From NCBI RefSeq assembly GCF_001761485.1, contig NC_090770.1, forward strand, positions 558,001 through 622,000: a stretch of DNA of 64,000 nucleotides, in the 5' to 3' direction. The translations under genes and the position numbers were made by a program. Shown piece after piece: positions 21,562 to 33,068 of this stretch. Within the stretch, counting starts at the first letter, position 1; the number at the start of each line of letters is the position of its first letter. This DNA is from Yarrowia lipolytica. Its lineage: Eukaryota > Ascomycota > Dipodascomycetes > Dipodascales. The notes under the pieces are model-generated. The model ran no database searches, was not told where the DNA came from, and worked only from the letters and a program-made list of their open reading frames with translations.

Positions 21562-22701
21562 GGCGGTTGAAGCGGTTGAAATGATCTTTTTTCCACCGCT
21601 TGTCCTCCACCCTCACCTATATATCGTGTAAACAAAGACCGTTAGTCTAGCCACTAGTGCGGAGGAGAAGCCGTATGTGATAAGAGTAGACTGGCAGTAT
21701 AAACACATGGTTAGATGTGTTTTTTGGGGGAAATGAAGCGATAGTCGTTGGTATTGGGGATCATGGTATCTCAGAGGGCTCCTGTCCGTCTTCAGTGATC
21801 CCCTTCAGCTGTCATCTCCACCTGATGACATTCTCTTGCTGCAGAACGGCGCTAAAAACGGCGCTATTTTCGGTGACATAAATCCGTCGTAACGTCGAGG
21901 ACGCCGTACGAGCGAGGCGCAGGGTTAGTAATGATTATCGGTGGCGGTTTTGGTCGCGTCTTTCGGACTGTGAAAAGATCGGCTCCATATCGAATTCCGC
22001 TGCCGACATTTTAATTCCGGATAGGAGTGGGAGAAAAATTGCCAGTAAGTATAATGATTACTGTTCATAAAAGTGAAAAAAAAAAAAGACTAGAAAAAAG
22101 ACCAAAGAAAAAAGACCAGAAAAAAAAATATGAGTAATTACAATGAGAATAAACAGAACTGGAGAGACAGGAAATTCACGGAAAAAAAACATCTATTTTA
22201 TTCTATTTTATTGTCAGAAACTGCTGTCAGAAAAACTTCCACTCTAATACTGCGCAAGTACGTTCCTGAAGGGAATTTCACTGCACCCACCATTATAATT
22301 CCGGATACAGCTGGTGATAATTTTAGAGAAATAGCTTCTGCAATCACCGTACGAGGTGGAACAAAGAGAAGCAATAGGTGACGAATTACTACATGGGAAG
22401 ATATAAATAACTCCTAAAAGTCGAAGATCGATCATAACTGTTCGGTGGAAAGCACCTTTTCGACGCTTCCGGTTAGTATGAGTTGTTTACTTGCTTTCTA
22501 GTTAGTTGGTGTTTAGTTGACCTTTCCAACCAATCTCCCAGTCATTACTCAAACCTCCAACTATCAGCCTTCTACATTATTTGACCAAACAACCTCCCAA
22601 AACAAACTCCACGTTCATGTACCTTACGCGTCAGGGATGCGCTTCTCCAACTACACTTGACATCTACATCGACGACATTAATTCGTCATAGCTCCTTCTC
22701 A
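21562..22701. other. Intergenic region, nothing recognised
   Basis: Likely shared upstream region of the Sng1-like gene and of the decayed gene at 22702. No gene is supported. Confidence 0.5.
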
Positions 22702-23682
22702 ATGCCACCAAAAAAACAACAACAGGTCGTTCCCGACATGGGCGACACCGGTACTCTCAAGCAGCGCAAAGACCGCACCAACAGACTCTAGACGGCGTTC
22801 AGACAGGAAGAAGCAGACACAGCAGCTCATTTCCAGCAGTTCAACGAGAAGTTCAAGCGGGAAATTGCCCCTCATCCCCCCGCTCCCCGTTCCCGCATTT
22901 AAGCAATAGTGTGCAACTGCTGTGAATCTTCTGGTGCAGAAGCACGCTACACTGATGCCCCGATGACAACCCAAAAGACAGCAGTTTCAACAACCGTGGA
23001 ACCAGCTGCTGGATAAAGCTGCCGCCACAGCAATTACGGTCTATGTCTTTCCGCGGGACAAGCCCTTTCATTTCAAGAACGCGCTTCAATACAGGTTCGA
23101 TCGCAGAGAGTTGAAGAATCGCGCCAATATTCTTTATTTCGGCTCAAAAGGTGAGAAGTACCAGTTCTTCGACCTCCAACACAAAGTGATACGCGATCAT
23201 TTCACCACCACGGCTCAGCCTGTTGCTGTCTCTGATGGCCTCACCTGGTGGTGTTCCCTTTTGTGGATCTGCAACAGCCAGGGATCTTCTTCTCCAGAAG
23301 AGACAAGACTGTTATGGTCGCAAATGTGAGTGGTTACGGAGACCTGAACAACCATTTCCGTCAGTGTGAAAAGCCAGGTCTAGGCCGCTTCCTGTTGAGG
23401 AACTTCATGGAGGGAGTGTTAGTGATTGATCTTGCCAGCACCACTGCTACCAATGTGTTTACTCCTAAAAAGGATCAGAGGAATCCTGACATCGTTATGG
23501 GGTTTGTCGACGACAAGTTTGTGGCCAAGTTCGTTGACAGCAAAACCATGAAGAGATACGAGCAGGAGAAGCTATGGAAGACCAAGACCATAGAAAGTGA
23601 GGGGAATAGGTGCCGCGATTATTATGATAGCATGAGGGTGCATGTTTTCTACTCGCAGAAAATATCCTGTCAGCTGGTATGA
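22702..23682 (+). pseudogene. Decayed paralogue of the 695-residue F-box-like protein
   Basis: It opens with ATG (MPPKKQQQVVPDMGDTGTLK), meets a stop after about 29 codons, then continues in frame with a helical segment TAFRQEEADTAAHFQQFNEK. Further on come YVFPRDKPFHFKNALQYRFD, LTWW, then after a frame change FVDLQQPGIFF, LVIDLASTTATNVFTPKK and GFVDDKFVAKFVDSKTMKRY. The order YVFPRD, WW, F(L/V)DL(D/Q)QPG, VDL-S, then D-KF-A-F matches the 17409-19496 protein. The middle, including the F-box, appears deleted. At least one stop and one frameshift separate the pieces, so it is a dead host gene copy. Confidence 0.75.
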
Positions 23683-24177
23683 AAGGCAGGTGGATTGGAG
23701 ATGGAGGTAATGCAGTTCTTGGTAGTAAAATGCTCTCAACAACCATCTCAATTGCACCAAGGAAGATACGGAAACAAAATCCATATCACAGGTATTACAC
23801 CCAGGTATTATCACTACTATCCAAATCAATGGCCTAACTATTCCACTTCCCAACTATCTAACTAAACTCAACTATTTATTTACCAAACTAACATAAGCAT
23901 CAGAAAAAAAACACGCATCAAGTACGCTCATAAGCAGCCAAATGTGACAAAAAATCCATATAAAATATCTCTAAAACACCCGCCTAGACAAATTCCACCA
24001 TTTGTAATCCCATATCTCCACTATATCTCTCCATATCGCGACCCCTCCCGTTCCACCCGCCTCCAATGACTTCCGGGTAACCCAACCTTAAAAAATTACT
24101 ACCATGCATAATCATCACAGCATGGCTGAATCGAACATAAACCCCATACAAAAGGACATTTTACAGCACACAAAAAC

Positions 24178-25035
24178 ATGATCCCCGGATTCGTTACACC
24201 TGGAATTTTAATATCTCTCGTTGTCGACCGAGACGGCAACAAGTTTTACCCCGGAATCGGCACGGCTGTTCGAGTTGTGGAAGGTTCCGAGGCCAAGGTT
24301 GCTGGCAAGTCGCAGGCCAAGGCCATTGTCGCCACAGCTACGGGAAAGGTGGTGCTGAGCGAACGACAGGAGAGCGCGGAGCACAACGACAAGTCACGTG
24401 ATACCAAGGGCTCATGCTACACGGTCAACATTGTGAAGAAGACCAAGGGTGACGATTCATCTTCAACTACACCTACTACATCCCATGTGTCGCCCTCGGC
24501 TTCGTCGGGACTGCCCAAGGTTGGCGATTACATTCTTGCACGAGTTTCAAAGCTCACGTCGAAACAGGCCAACGTGGAGATTCTGGTGGTGGAGGGCCAG
24601 GGAGGAGTGGGCCAGGACGCGGGTTTGGGACTCAATGGCAACGAGAACGGTATCCACAGCAACCCTCTGTCAAATGCGGGCTCTTTGGTGGAAGGCGCTA
24701 TTCGATCAGATCTCGGTGAGGGCTTCGGTGGTATCATTCGGTCCATTGATGTGCGAGCCACCGAGCGAGACAAGGTCAAAATGGAGCTGTGTTTCAAGCC
24801 CGGTGATATCGTGCGAGCACAGGTCATTTCTCTCGGAGATGGTGCCAACTACTACCTTTCTACAGCCAAGAACGAGCTCGGAGTTCTGTTCGCTCGATCG
24901 AAAATCGGAGAGTTGATGTACGCTACCGACTGGCAGACCATGGCCTGTCCTGTGACTGGCCTGACGGAAGAGAGAAAGTGCGCTTCTCCTTATAAGCAGG
25001 AGGTCAAGGCTGAGGTCAAAGAGGAGGCCAAGTAG
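24178..25035 (+). CDS. CSL4: Exosome cap subunit Csl4
   Basis: 285 residues. The N-terminus MIPGFVTPGILISLV matches the N-terminal beta domain of Csl4. A Lys/Ala/Ser linker follows. An S1-type OB domain runs from VGDYILARVSKLTSKQANVE to KVKMELCFKPGDIVRAQVIS. The conserved end is YYLSTAKNELGVLFARS with a C-terminal MACPVTGLTEERKCA zinc-ribbon-like remnant. Csl4 sits on top of the nine-subunit RNA exosome ring in nucleus and cytoplasm and helps guide RNA for 3'-5' decay and rRNA processing. The insert of about 40 residues inside the S1 domain (around 145-190) is a lineage addition. It is flanked on both sides by decayed F-box-like genes but is itself clean. Confidence 0.92.
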   Translation: MIPGFVTPGILISLVVDRDGNKFYPGIGTAVRVVEGSEAKVAGKSQAKAIVATATGKVVLSERQESAEHNDKSRDTKGSCYTVNIVKKTKGDDSSSTTPTTSHVSPSASSGLPKVGDYILARVSKLTSKQANVEILVVEGQGGVGQDAGLGLNGNENGIHSNPLSNAGSLVEGAIRSDLGEGFGGIIRSIDVRATERDKVKMELCFKPGDIVRAQVISLGDGANYYLSTAKNELGVLFARSKIGELMYATDWQTMACPVTGLTEERKCASPYKQEVKAEVKEEAK

Positions 25036-25169
25036 GTATATAGGTATTGCATGTGGTGTATCGTATGGTACACCTTTTTTGATGGAACTGGAGATACTAA
25101 TCTGTCAGATACAGTATATACTGTACCATTCAATTTAATATATAGAAGGTTCGTTTCTCATGGTTAAGA

Positions 25170-26980
25170 ATGATACCACTAGCCATGCTTGGGGTTTGTC
25201 TTTAGGATCCGTGTAACCAGACCCTCTCCGATACGCCTCATGGTACAACTTGAAGTACTGTACTGTACAGTACTCCTTTTTGTCATATCTGTTGCCAGGA
25301 CGCCTCTTATGCCATCAAACTTGCCCTTCTTGTAGTAGATGGACGGCTTCTTTCCATGATGTCTGATTTTGAGCTCGTGCTTGATCAGTTCCATATCGGA
25401 GTCTTCATTGTTGTCTGCGTCAGTGGAGGAAACGTCGCAGTCGGAGGAATATCGCCTACAAATAGAACCACAATCCAGTTCTGCAAGTCCTGCTCCTTGT
25501 TCTTCTGGTAGACCAACTCAACGTCGCAGTCAATGTTTGTAAACTTGTGGGGATCATCAACAAAACAACTCTGAGAAGCATAGGTTCGTCGAGGATACAG
25601 GGAGTAGACCCTCTTTCCTTGCAAGTCGAACTCAACAAAGGGACTAGTGATCCGGTTATATTGAGAGGCGCAGAAAGCATGGAATAATATCGCCTAATCA
25701 GATTGTTAGACCCAACCTCCTGCACCCTCGTGAGGTGTGTTAGTCGAGAGCTGATATATGTCGAAAACGAGTAGACCCCACGTCATCCCCCTCTTGTTGC
25801 CAATATAAAGTAGGGAAAGACCAGTTGACGGTCGGCCTGTGGTTCTTGCACAGATGCTTCACCCGTCAGCAGATCACCAACGACAACTCCATGAGCTCCT
25901 CGAAGGTGACATCTCCGTCCATTGAAGGGTGACAAATCGGTCCATTCCCTGATTCTGGTCGCCCTGGATAATTCCAAGAATCTTGTAGACATGGGAAGAC
26001 GACAAAGGTGCCAAGCTGGGGGAAAAGGGCGCTGATAGCAGTCAGAGCTCGTGTGTCGGTTTTCTGTGGAGGCGTATCGTGTCCAATCTTCTCTCGGATG
26101 GTAGGACGCATTAGGGGCTTCTTTTGTTACAGTACCCCATGTCTACCCACAGCCTCAGGAAACGGCCTTCGTGAAGATGGTAGAGATAACCATTGTAGGT
26201 GGCGCAATATTCTTGGTGAAATTTGTCTCCTCCATCATATCCACCAGCATCCGCACATGGAGCTGCACAAAAATAATGTGGCGCAAGTCCTCGGTAGGCT
26301 CAATGTATCCTAAGTAAGGGGAAACATTGTGTGCTGCAAGGAACCGTTTGATCTGGAAACCTGCACTTCCGGGAAGATGGTTTGGGTAGACCATGTCGTC
26401 CAATGGGATGGTAGTCGGTCTTCTCGATGTCTGCATGCTCTTCAGGTCCAGGAGCGTGTCGTTGTGGATCAGTTTGTTCCGTAGAGTCCAATTGAGTCAG
26501 GGTGTCGATAAATTTCGTCCGGAAACACGGGTTTCATGTTCTCTCGTAGGTCGCTGTCTTCACTCTCATCGGTTGCATCGACGCGGCGATAGCAACTCAC
26601 ATTGCCCAGACAAGACAGTTCCAGAGATTTGACGAGTAAGAAGCCATCCCGTTCCCCAATATCGGGCTGTTTGATGAGACTTTTCTGTGTTTGCGCGACC
26701 AGCACGAGTGCACACTAGTTCCAGGACGTGAGACCTGCGGATCCCTCGTTCAACGCGAACCAGTGTACAGTACTCTCTTGAGCACATTTTCTCGCACCAA
26801 CGTCTTGTCCAGTGATCTCCACAGCTTTCGGTACGACTCCCACGATTCACTGAACGCCAGTGTTTCCAGCTGCTGAGTTTGAGGATCTCCAGCTTGATTT
26901 CTGTAGACACCGAATCGAGAGTACCAGTCGTCAGGTTGGCGGTGGTGGAGTCATTGATGACAGAGAGTTCCTGCATGACG
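25170..26980 (-). pseudogene. Decayed F-box-like gene
   Basis: On the minus strand the 5' part reads STEIKLEILKLSSWKHWRSV followed, after a frame change, by SYRKLWRSLDKTLVRENVLK. This is the F-box and post-F-box pattern of fungal F-box proteins. Downstream segments in changing frames stay protein-like: LLVKSLELSCLGNVSCYRRV, IKRFLAAHNVSPYLGYIEPT, DVTFEELMELSLVIC, and VYSLYPRRTYASQSCFVDDP near the end. Many frameshifts and stops make it a pseudogene. It is less similar to the 695-residue protein than the 22.7 kb copy and may descend from another family member. Confidence 0.6.
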
Positions 26981-29137
26981 TTCAGCGCTGACTGGAACTA
27001 CGTGAACAGCTCCAAGTCGAGTATGACATGTTTGTGGGGTGGCCTGTAGTACATAAATCCCCTCTACACTTTTTTTTTCATTTTTTTTCATTTTTTTTCA
27101 TTTTTTTCATAATTTTTTTCATATTGGATCCGAACCTTTTTTTAAAATAGCGGAGCGATAATGGTATGAGATAACTCAAGAGGGTGTCCGGAGCGATCCA
27201 AAAAAAGGCAGTGAGCTTTAAATTAGGACAATAATTGCTGTGAGAAGCTCCCCGGTCAAGAGAAGGAGAAATTTGGTCGATATTTGCACCAAAACACGTC
27301 CGCATCACTCGTACAGTATAGACGCGCCTCGTGCATGACCTGAAACAGGAGGAGATGACAAGTTTCAGGGTCTCGCAGAGATCGGGAAGAGAATTAATGA
27401 GATTTTTTGTACCTTTATGTGTACTATATCTGATTGGAGATATGTTTTTGTTTGTCATAGTCTCAATAAAGAGCACATCTCAAGTGTTATGTTATAGGAA
27501 GGCATTTTTTCTTTTGCATAATACATGTACATTGATTAATTATAACTTCTCTTGCAAGAATTTTTTTCTGCGGTGGAGACCCTGACCCAACAGTCTAAGT
27601 AAAACCTGGATGGTAACGAAGAGAAATAGCGGAAAAAACGGGAAAAACGTGTGGAAATAAGGAGAATATAAGTTGAATTGGTTATATTTATGGCGATCAT
27701 CTACTTTATCGGCGGAGTACAAATATGTTCGCCATTCTAACAGGTCTGGAGTAGTGGCACCAAGTCCTGGCATTCTCTCCTCTTAACTAAAGTTCAACTA
27801 AATAAGCATCTTATTTCAAATAAATACAAGCACAATTCAAAACGTGTGTAGCAGCGGCAATTTGCAAATAAATACCAAGGGAGGTATAGAGCGGTGGCGC
27901 AAAAAGTTGTGGATATTGGTAGGCGATTCTTCGGTCTGCACTGGTTGGCAGTTTGGAATCAGCATCGTTACTGACGGCTATCTTTCAACGCATGATCTTC
28001 AACGTATCGACGTCGTTCAGGGGATAAGGGAGGCTACAGATTGATTTGGGATCAATTTGCAAGTATTCCAATAACACGGTATCCATACAAAACATCAGCA
28101 GAATAAGCTGATTCCAGTCATTATGATCTCTTGGGCCGATAGCAGTCATTCTTGAAAGGAGGGTCGGAGAGTGGAGGGAGGAGGTCTGTAAGGCTGGTGG
28201 GTCGGAGGGAAAGGTCCTTGAAGTCTGTCAGTACAAGATTGGTGCTATATATGAACGAATGAACTCCATTTGTCACCAACTGGGGTTGACTAGTCACTTA
28301 TTAAAGGCTCCATTTAACTGCTCAGTCCAGATACTATCGTATGTACTGTGCGATGCCATACTATACGAGTACTGTACAATACAAGTTCCATATCAATTAT
28401 TGATGACATTAGACACACCAATTCTTGTTGAGAGCGACAGAAGCCCCAATTGTTTCTACAGTTGGCATTATCCACGAAAATATTGAAGCCGGTGCCGAGA
28501 CTGAGCATGGCTGATGGTCGAGACGAAACCTATGACTGACCGTCGAGGCCAAGTGAAGTATTTGGGGTTTCACTGACGGGCAGGTAGTAGGTGAAATACT
28601 ACACCACAGTATCCTACACTACTATACAATAGCTAGTTGTCACTGCTGACACCGGCAACCTGACAAGATAAAACAACTGGGAATCAGGACGGACTCGAGA
28701 CTGTGGTAAGAATGTTCTCTGTACGCGCGAAAGAGACGTATTGTAGGCGGACGAGTTGACAGTCTGCTACTGATAGTCCATCTCAGGTTACTTCCGTAAT
28801 CGCGAGCGAGCCTTCTTACTTGTAGTCACCCAGGGTCATATTGGCACATTCTCTCAACTACGATAGGCGTGTTTTTTTCTCGGAAACATGAATTTATTTT
28901 CAATTCAAAACACTTGTGCCGTAGGGATAAGTCAACAATGCTCCTCAGCTCCCCCGCCTCAGTCCTGGGACACTCGGAGTGAAAGTCGTACCGGGAACAA
29001 GTCCGAGAGTGGTAACGCACTCTTGTCTTGTCATAACTGACACTCCTTTGACCGGTATTTGTAAGAATTTGCCAAAGTTCATTATGTGATAATTACTTTG
29101 ATATCAGTAGAAGACGCACATGTCGCCTTAAAATGTT
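26981..29137. other. Long gene-free spacer
   Basis: About 2.1 kb without a supported gene. It includes a T8CA tandem tract at about 27069-27118 and several short frames without features. Confidence 0.55.
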
Positions 29138-30448
29138 TCATGTACTCCGGTCGATCTTGGGTCTCTTTCGAACAGGACTGCTGAAAGGGTCCGATTCACT
29201 TGATCCACTGACACACTGGAACAGCTGTTTAGTCGAATCATGTGGTGGAGACCTAGATCCTTGAGCTTTGGGCGTGCTTGTCATTATAGGCTGTCCACTC
29301 TGAGGAGGAACATTTCTCTTAGTAATGGACCTGCCTGATACAAGAGGGCTGGAAAGATCCACACGGTCGGGCCGTGGACCATGGTATATGAAGTCTGTAA
29401 AGCTCTCCAAAGAGTCGTCTTCATCTGACTCTGAACCGATGTGGACTTGAGACTTAGGTGTCTGCGGTGCCTCACTCGGTACAGACTTGTCAAATTTGGC
29501 TTCCGTCACTCCAGCAAATATGGAATCCAGTTCATCTTCTTCAGGTTCCCACACGTCGATATTCTCCAAGGAAGAAATGGCATCCAGTGATTGATCGGGC
29601 GTAGCAAGATAAGAAGTGGGCAGAGGCTTAGGCGTGAGTTTCTCCTTCAGGTGTCTTCTTTCAATAGGAATCAGAGTGGAAATGGTGGAAATATCTGTGA
29701 TCTTGACACGCATTTTTGTCTTATCTTTCTGATCCCTTGTGCGTGCCTGGCATTTGGCATTGGTGATTTGAATGTAGGAGGTGTCTTCATGTCGTAGCTG
29801 TTGCTTCAGTCTTTCTTCGACTCTAAACCCCTCCAAACTGACTGTGCAATCAATGGAATCGGTCAGATAGAACAGTCCATCATCGCCTAAGTTGAGTTTG
29901 CCGTTGATAGTGACCAATCTCGTAGTATCAAATCTGTCATAAGCCTCCTTAAGACTCATCTTAGTACTGACAGCACGTGGGGTGGGAGTTTTCTTCATAG
30001 GAACTGCTCTAGGATCGTCCTTCCAGTCGTCAATCAGACTAACGACGTATCTGTGGTTATCACTTCCTCGGCTGAATTCTTCAATTCTCCCCGCTTGTCC
30101 GAGAAAATGCTTGCCGTAGACCTGTTTTTGGGCATTGTAGAACATGACGCCCGACTTTGCTCGGTTGAAGTAGAGCATTGAGTTCCCTTTCTTGTGTCCC
30201 CTCATCTTTTTGAACCCCCTCAAGACCACCACGTTGCCGACTTTGAGAAGTGGACTCGGACGCCATTCGTCGGAGAAGTTGACCACGACCTCGGCCGTCA
30301 TACCTGACAGTTGACGAGACCCGAAGTCGGTCAAGGTGAAGAACCTACCATCTCGGATGACAAGTACACGTGCAACAATGAGGTCGATGAACGAGTTTGC
30401 CCCTACTGTGGAAATATTCCTCACCGGAGTGCAATCTGGAGGTGACAT
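29138..30448 (-). CDS. OB-fold protein, Pot1/Cdc13-like candidate
   Basis: 436 residues. The N-terminal 90 or so resemble the second OB fold of Pot1. Key pieces are FIDLIVARVLVIRDGRFFTL, then TDFGSRQLSG, AEVVVNFSDEW, LLKVGNVVVLRGFKKMRGH, and NSMLYFNRAKSGVMFYN. These parallel the pattern FYAQVI...FTLYVTDYTE...IKEGDYVVMKNVRTKIDHLGY in fission-yeast Pot1. A second OB-like stretch follows at about 160-270 (TRLVTINGKLNLGDDGLFYL, TSYIQITNAKCQARTRD). The C-terminal 150 residues are acidic, Ser/Pro-rich and probably disordered, ending in a basic RKRPKIDRST that could be a nuclear signal. Pot1/Cdc13 proteins bind the single-stranded telomere end. Other single-stranded DNA-binding OB proteins remain possible. 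Start is the first ATG. Confidence 0.55.
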   Translation of the reverse strand: MSPPDCTPVRNISTVGANSFIDLIVARVLVIRDGRFFTLTDFGSRQLSGMTAEVVVNFSDEWRPSPLLKVGNVVVLRGFKKMRGHKKGNSMLYFNRAKSGVMFYNAQKQVYGKHFLGQAGRIEEFSRGSDNHRYVVSLIDDWKDDPRAVPMKKTPTPRAVSTKMSLKEAYDRFDTTRLVTINGKLNLGDDGLFYLTDSIDCTVSLEGFRVEERLKQQLRHEDTSYIQITNAKCQARTRDQKDKTKMRVKITDISTISTLIPIERRHLKEKLTPKPLPTSYLATPDQSLDAISSLENIDVWEPEEDELDSIFAGVTEAKFDKSVPSEAPQTPKSQVHIGSESDEDDSLESFTDFIYHGPRPDRVDLSSPLVSGRSITKRNVPPQSGQPIMTSTPKAQGSRSPPHDSTKQLFQCVSGSSESDPFSSPVRKRPKIDRST

Positions 30449-32014
30449 GGTGATAGGACGACTTTGAAAGTTTGGAACGCGTCTTGAAGCGTTCTAATGA
30501 GTTCAAGAATCAGAAAAAAAAGAGGATGTTTAGCGCAAGGGAGCTAGCGTGAGATTTCCGGTCGAGAACAGAAATCAAACCCTTCAATAAACCCGAATAG
30601 TTAGACGTGGTGCCTCAGAGTGCAATTAATGGCGACTGTCGCGTAGTTGTCGCGTGGTGGAGAGAGTGCATGGGAGCTGTGGGCTCGATGCAGTAAAAAT
30701 GAATGTTGAAAGTGAAATCCGGTAGGGTAATATCTGGCCAATTCCTTACATAATCATCAGAGCCTGCTACTGTAGGTGGTAGACGACAGACGACAAGGCT
30801 ACACTATAGATAGAGTATCTGCTGATCTAGAATTTTTTTTCTGAGCAAGCACACATCGGAAGAGTGTGTGATATGCGGAGTCCTTCATTTAAATTTATTT
30901 TATAATAATAAACAATATGAAACTCTATAATTGTTGAATAAAAAAATATGGACTTTTATATAGAAATACATTAAAGACCAGACAGAGGGATCAGGAACAC
31001 GGGACTACGGTTGGATATAGGCGCAATGATGCACATGAGATGACTCCTAAGTTTTTCGGATTAGTCAAGACGAGCGGTGAACCAGAATCTTCCAGGTTTT
31101 CCTGGACTAGTCGCAAATCAGCGCTGCATGTGTCTGATCTCGGCGAACTGCTCTGAATTCGACAAGAACTTGGCAAGAGATTCAAACTGCTTGTGTGACG
31201 TTCTCCAGAGTGTGCGGCGACGTCTGTTCGTCTTGGTTGATAGCTTGAGAGGCAGAGTCGCGGCTTCTCTCGCTTGAGTTGTATCGCGGGGGTTGGACAA
31301 TTGATGCTGTTCTTGGGTACTGTGGGGCTCTTAAGCCGCCAATTGGGCTTCAATTCGAGTTGTCGCTGCACATCAGTAGATACAAATCTACAGGACAGCC
31401 ATCTCGTCTACGACCAGCAGGCACCTCTCAAGACTATGAGGTACTCTACCAGATAGCACCGGTATCACCAGCAACAAGTCATAGAGTCAACTATTTGAAG
31501 CAATTTATACCATCCATACCTGGAGATTTACGTGCAGTACTTTACAGTACGGTGAAAACTTGATTCTTTGGCGCCGATTGCGCTCTGTCGACGTGCATGT
31601 TCGTGAGTGCAACAATTGATGTTGATGATATGTATTGAGGTCATTTAAAATAGGTACAACGGTGTGAACATAGAAGTGGTGTATTGTATGTACAATACTT
31701 GTTCGAGTACTATCTCCGGTTCCATAAGACAGACCTGTGACGAATCGCATAGACCTAGGTGGCCATGGACCGCTCAATTTGCACACAACGATCTGGATGA
31801 TTCGCACACTCTATTAAATGATAGATTATTGGTTTTTATGGCGATATTGAGTTCCTTCTAACGGGATTTCTTCTAATGGCCCTTCTAACCTCAGGGCTCC
31901 CGTAGCCTACAGTACATTCACTGTAGTTTGACCATCTTGTGTTTTGATGACATGTCCGAGGGGTGATCCGATGATCATGTTTGTTTGTTCACCGTGCACC
32001 CATCTATGTCCTCA
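30449..32014. other. Intergenic region with repeat B copy and gene debris
   Basis: Carries a dispersed repeat (30740-30853). A plus-strand frame at 31274-31456 ends in QDSHLVYDQQAPL, matching the window start, and may be a decayed gene tail. A minus-strand frame of 60 codons (31118-31300) has protein-like KQFESLAKFLSNSEQF but no family. No intact gene is supported. Confidence 0.4.
30740..30853 (+). repeat. Dispersed repeat family B, copy 2
   Basis: Second copy of the element at 16078-16211, same orientation, with matching ends and a diverged middle. Confidence 0.7.
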
Positions 32015-32410
32015 TTAAACGTCGAAATCGAGCTCAGCGGACTTTCCCGCAGCGTAGTCGAACAGAACCTGGAGAGACTCGAGTCTGGATTCGCTGGCGG
32101 CTCTCTGGCTGGAAATGTGGCGCTTCAGGGATGCAGCGATGACGGACTTTTTTCTCAGAAGCTGTTGGTTATTGTCTCGGAGCTCGCTATTGAGCTTTTG
32201 CAACCGCTGGAGCTCGCTAGTCAGCTTCTCCCCCTCCTGCTCACGCATCTTGAGCTCATTGAACATGGTGATGACACCTGCTTTGAAAGCAAGGTCGTCG
32301 GCCGCATCACAAATCACAGCAGAGACCGGACGGAGACGCGGATTGCCCTCGCAGGCCTCCCTGAGAGCCAGAAACGGGTCCTTCTTGGTGGGTGGAGTGC
32401 TGGTGATCAT
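32015..32410 (-). CDS. Small coiled-coil protein, function unknown
   Basis: 131 residues. A short N-terminal segment (KKDPFLALREACEGNPRLRP) is followed by a continuous helix of about 85 residues with heptad spacing (ELKMREQEGEKLTSELQRLQ, then KLNSELRDNNQQLLRKKSVI) and an acidic end DFDV. The composition and even coding style suggest a real gene. The size and shape fit a structural or kinetochore-type subunit, but I recognise no family. Start is the only early ATG. Confidence 0.6.
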   Translation of the reverse strand: MITSTPPTKKDPFLALREACEGNPRLRPVSAVICDAADDLAFKAGVITMFNELKMREQEGEKLTSELQRLQKLNSELRDNNQQLLRKKSVIAASLKRHISSQRAASESRLESLQVLFDYAAGKSAELDFDV

Positions 32411-32885
32411 CGGAGGGTTAGCTAGATCAAGGTTTAGTTAAGAAGAAGAAGATTTACCTTTTGTTTTGTTAGATAAATATAGAGTTACTGAGACAACGCT
32501 TACGATTACTTAGGGTACTGGTGAAGATGACGGATGTGATACTCGGATATCGCGAGAGATTTTTGGATTCTTACAACGAGATATAGAACCAGACAGACAG
32601 ATTAAACTAGACGTATAGTAGTATACTGAACTTCTAGGGCACAACCAGCGTCAACAAAGCAAAAGCACGGTCTCCTGTAGCTTGGACTCACAGAGGGTAC
32701 TGTACTGTATCTTGTAGTTGAATGGAGCCCGAGGTTTCCAGCTTGATGGGGTCAAGCTTGGTGGGCTTCTTAAAAATCGTATTGGCTGAAATATCGACTA
32801 TACTTGGTCCTACTTACAGTCACTCGTACTGCACATACTACTCAACCTACCCTCGCTAAAATACAATCAATTGCTATTTACAGGT

Positions 32886-33068
32886 TCATTTGTGATGCTT
32901 GTGCTGGTGGTGTTCGTGCTCCTTGTGCTCGTGCTTCTTGTGATGCTGCTCGGGGTCGACGTGGGCAATGTCCTCCTTGAAGCCCTTGTGCTCCTTGATG
33001 TCCTGGGCGTCCTTGGCCAGCTCGGCGTGCTTATGTTCCTTCTCAGTCTGGTGGGGGGCGGCGCTCAT
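32886..33068 (-). CDS. Small His/Lys/Glu-rich protein
   Basis: 60 residues: MSAAPHQTEKEHKHAELAKD, then a charged helix and a tail of HHKKHEHKEHEHHQHKHHK. It has 16 or so histidines and no Cys, signal peptide or membrane span. A good TATA box lies about 60 bases upstream, which argues for real expression. A His-rich tail may bind metal ions or buffer pH; the role is unknown. It is too small for many annotations. Confidence 0.6.
   Translation of the reverse strand: MSAAPHQTEKEHKHAELAKDAQDIKEHKGFKEDIAHVDPEQHHKKHEHKEHEHHQHKHHK

Noticed and set aside
24449-24916. A 155-codon frame inside CSL4
   Set aside because: Shadow in another frame of a confidently identified gene.
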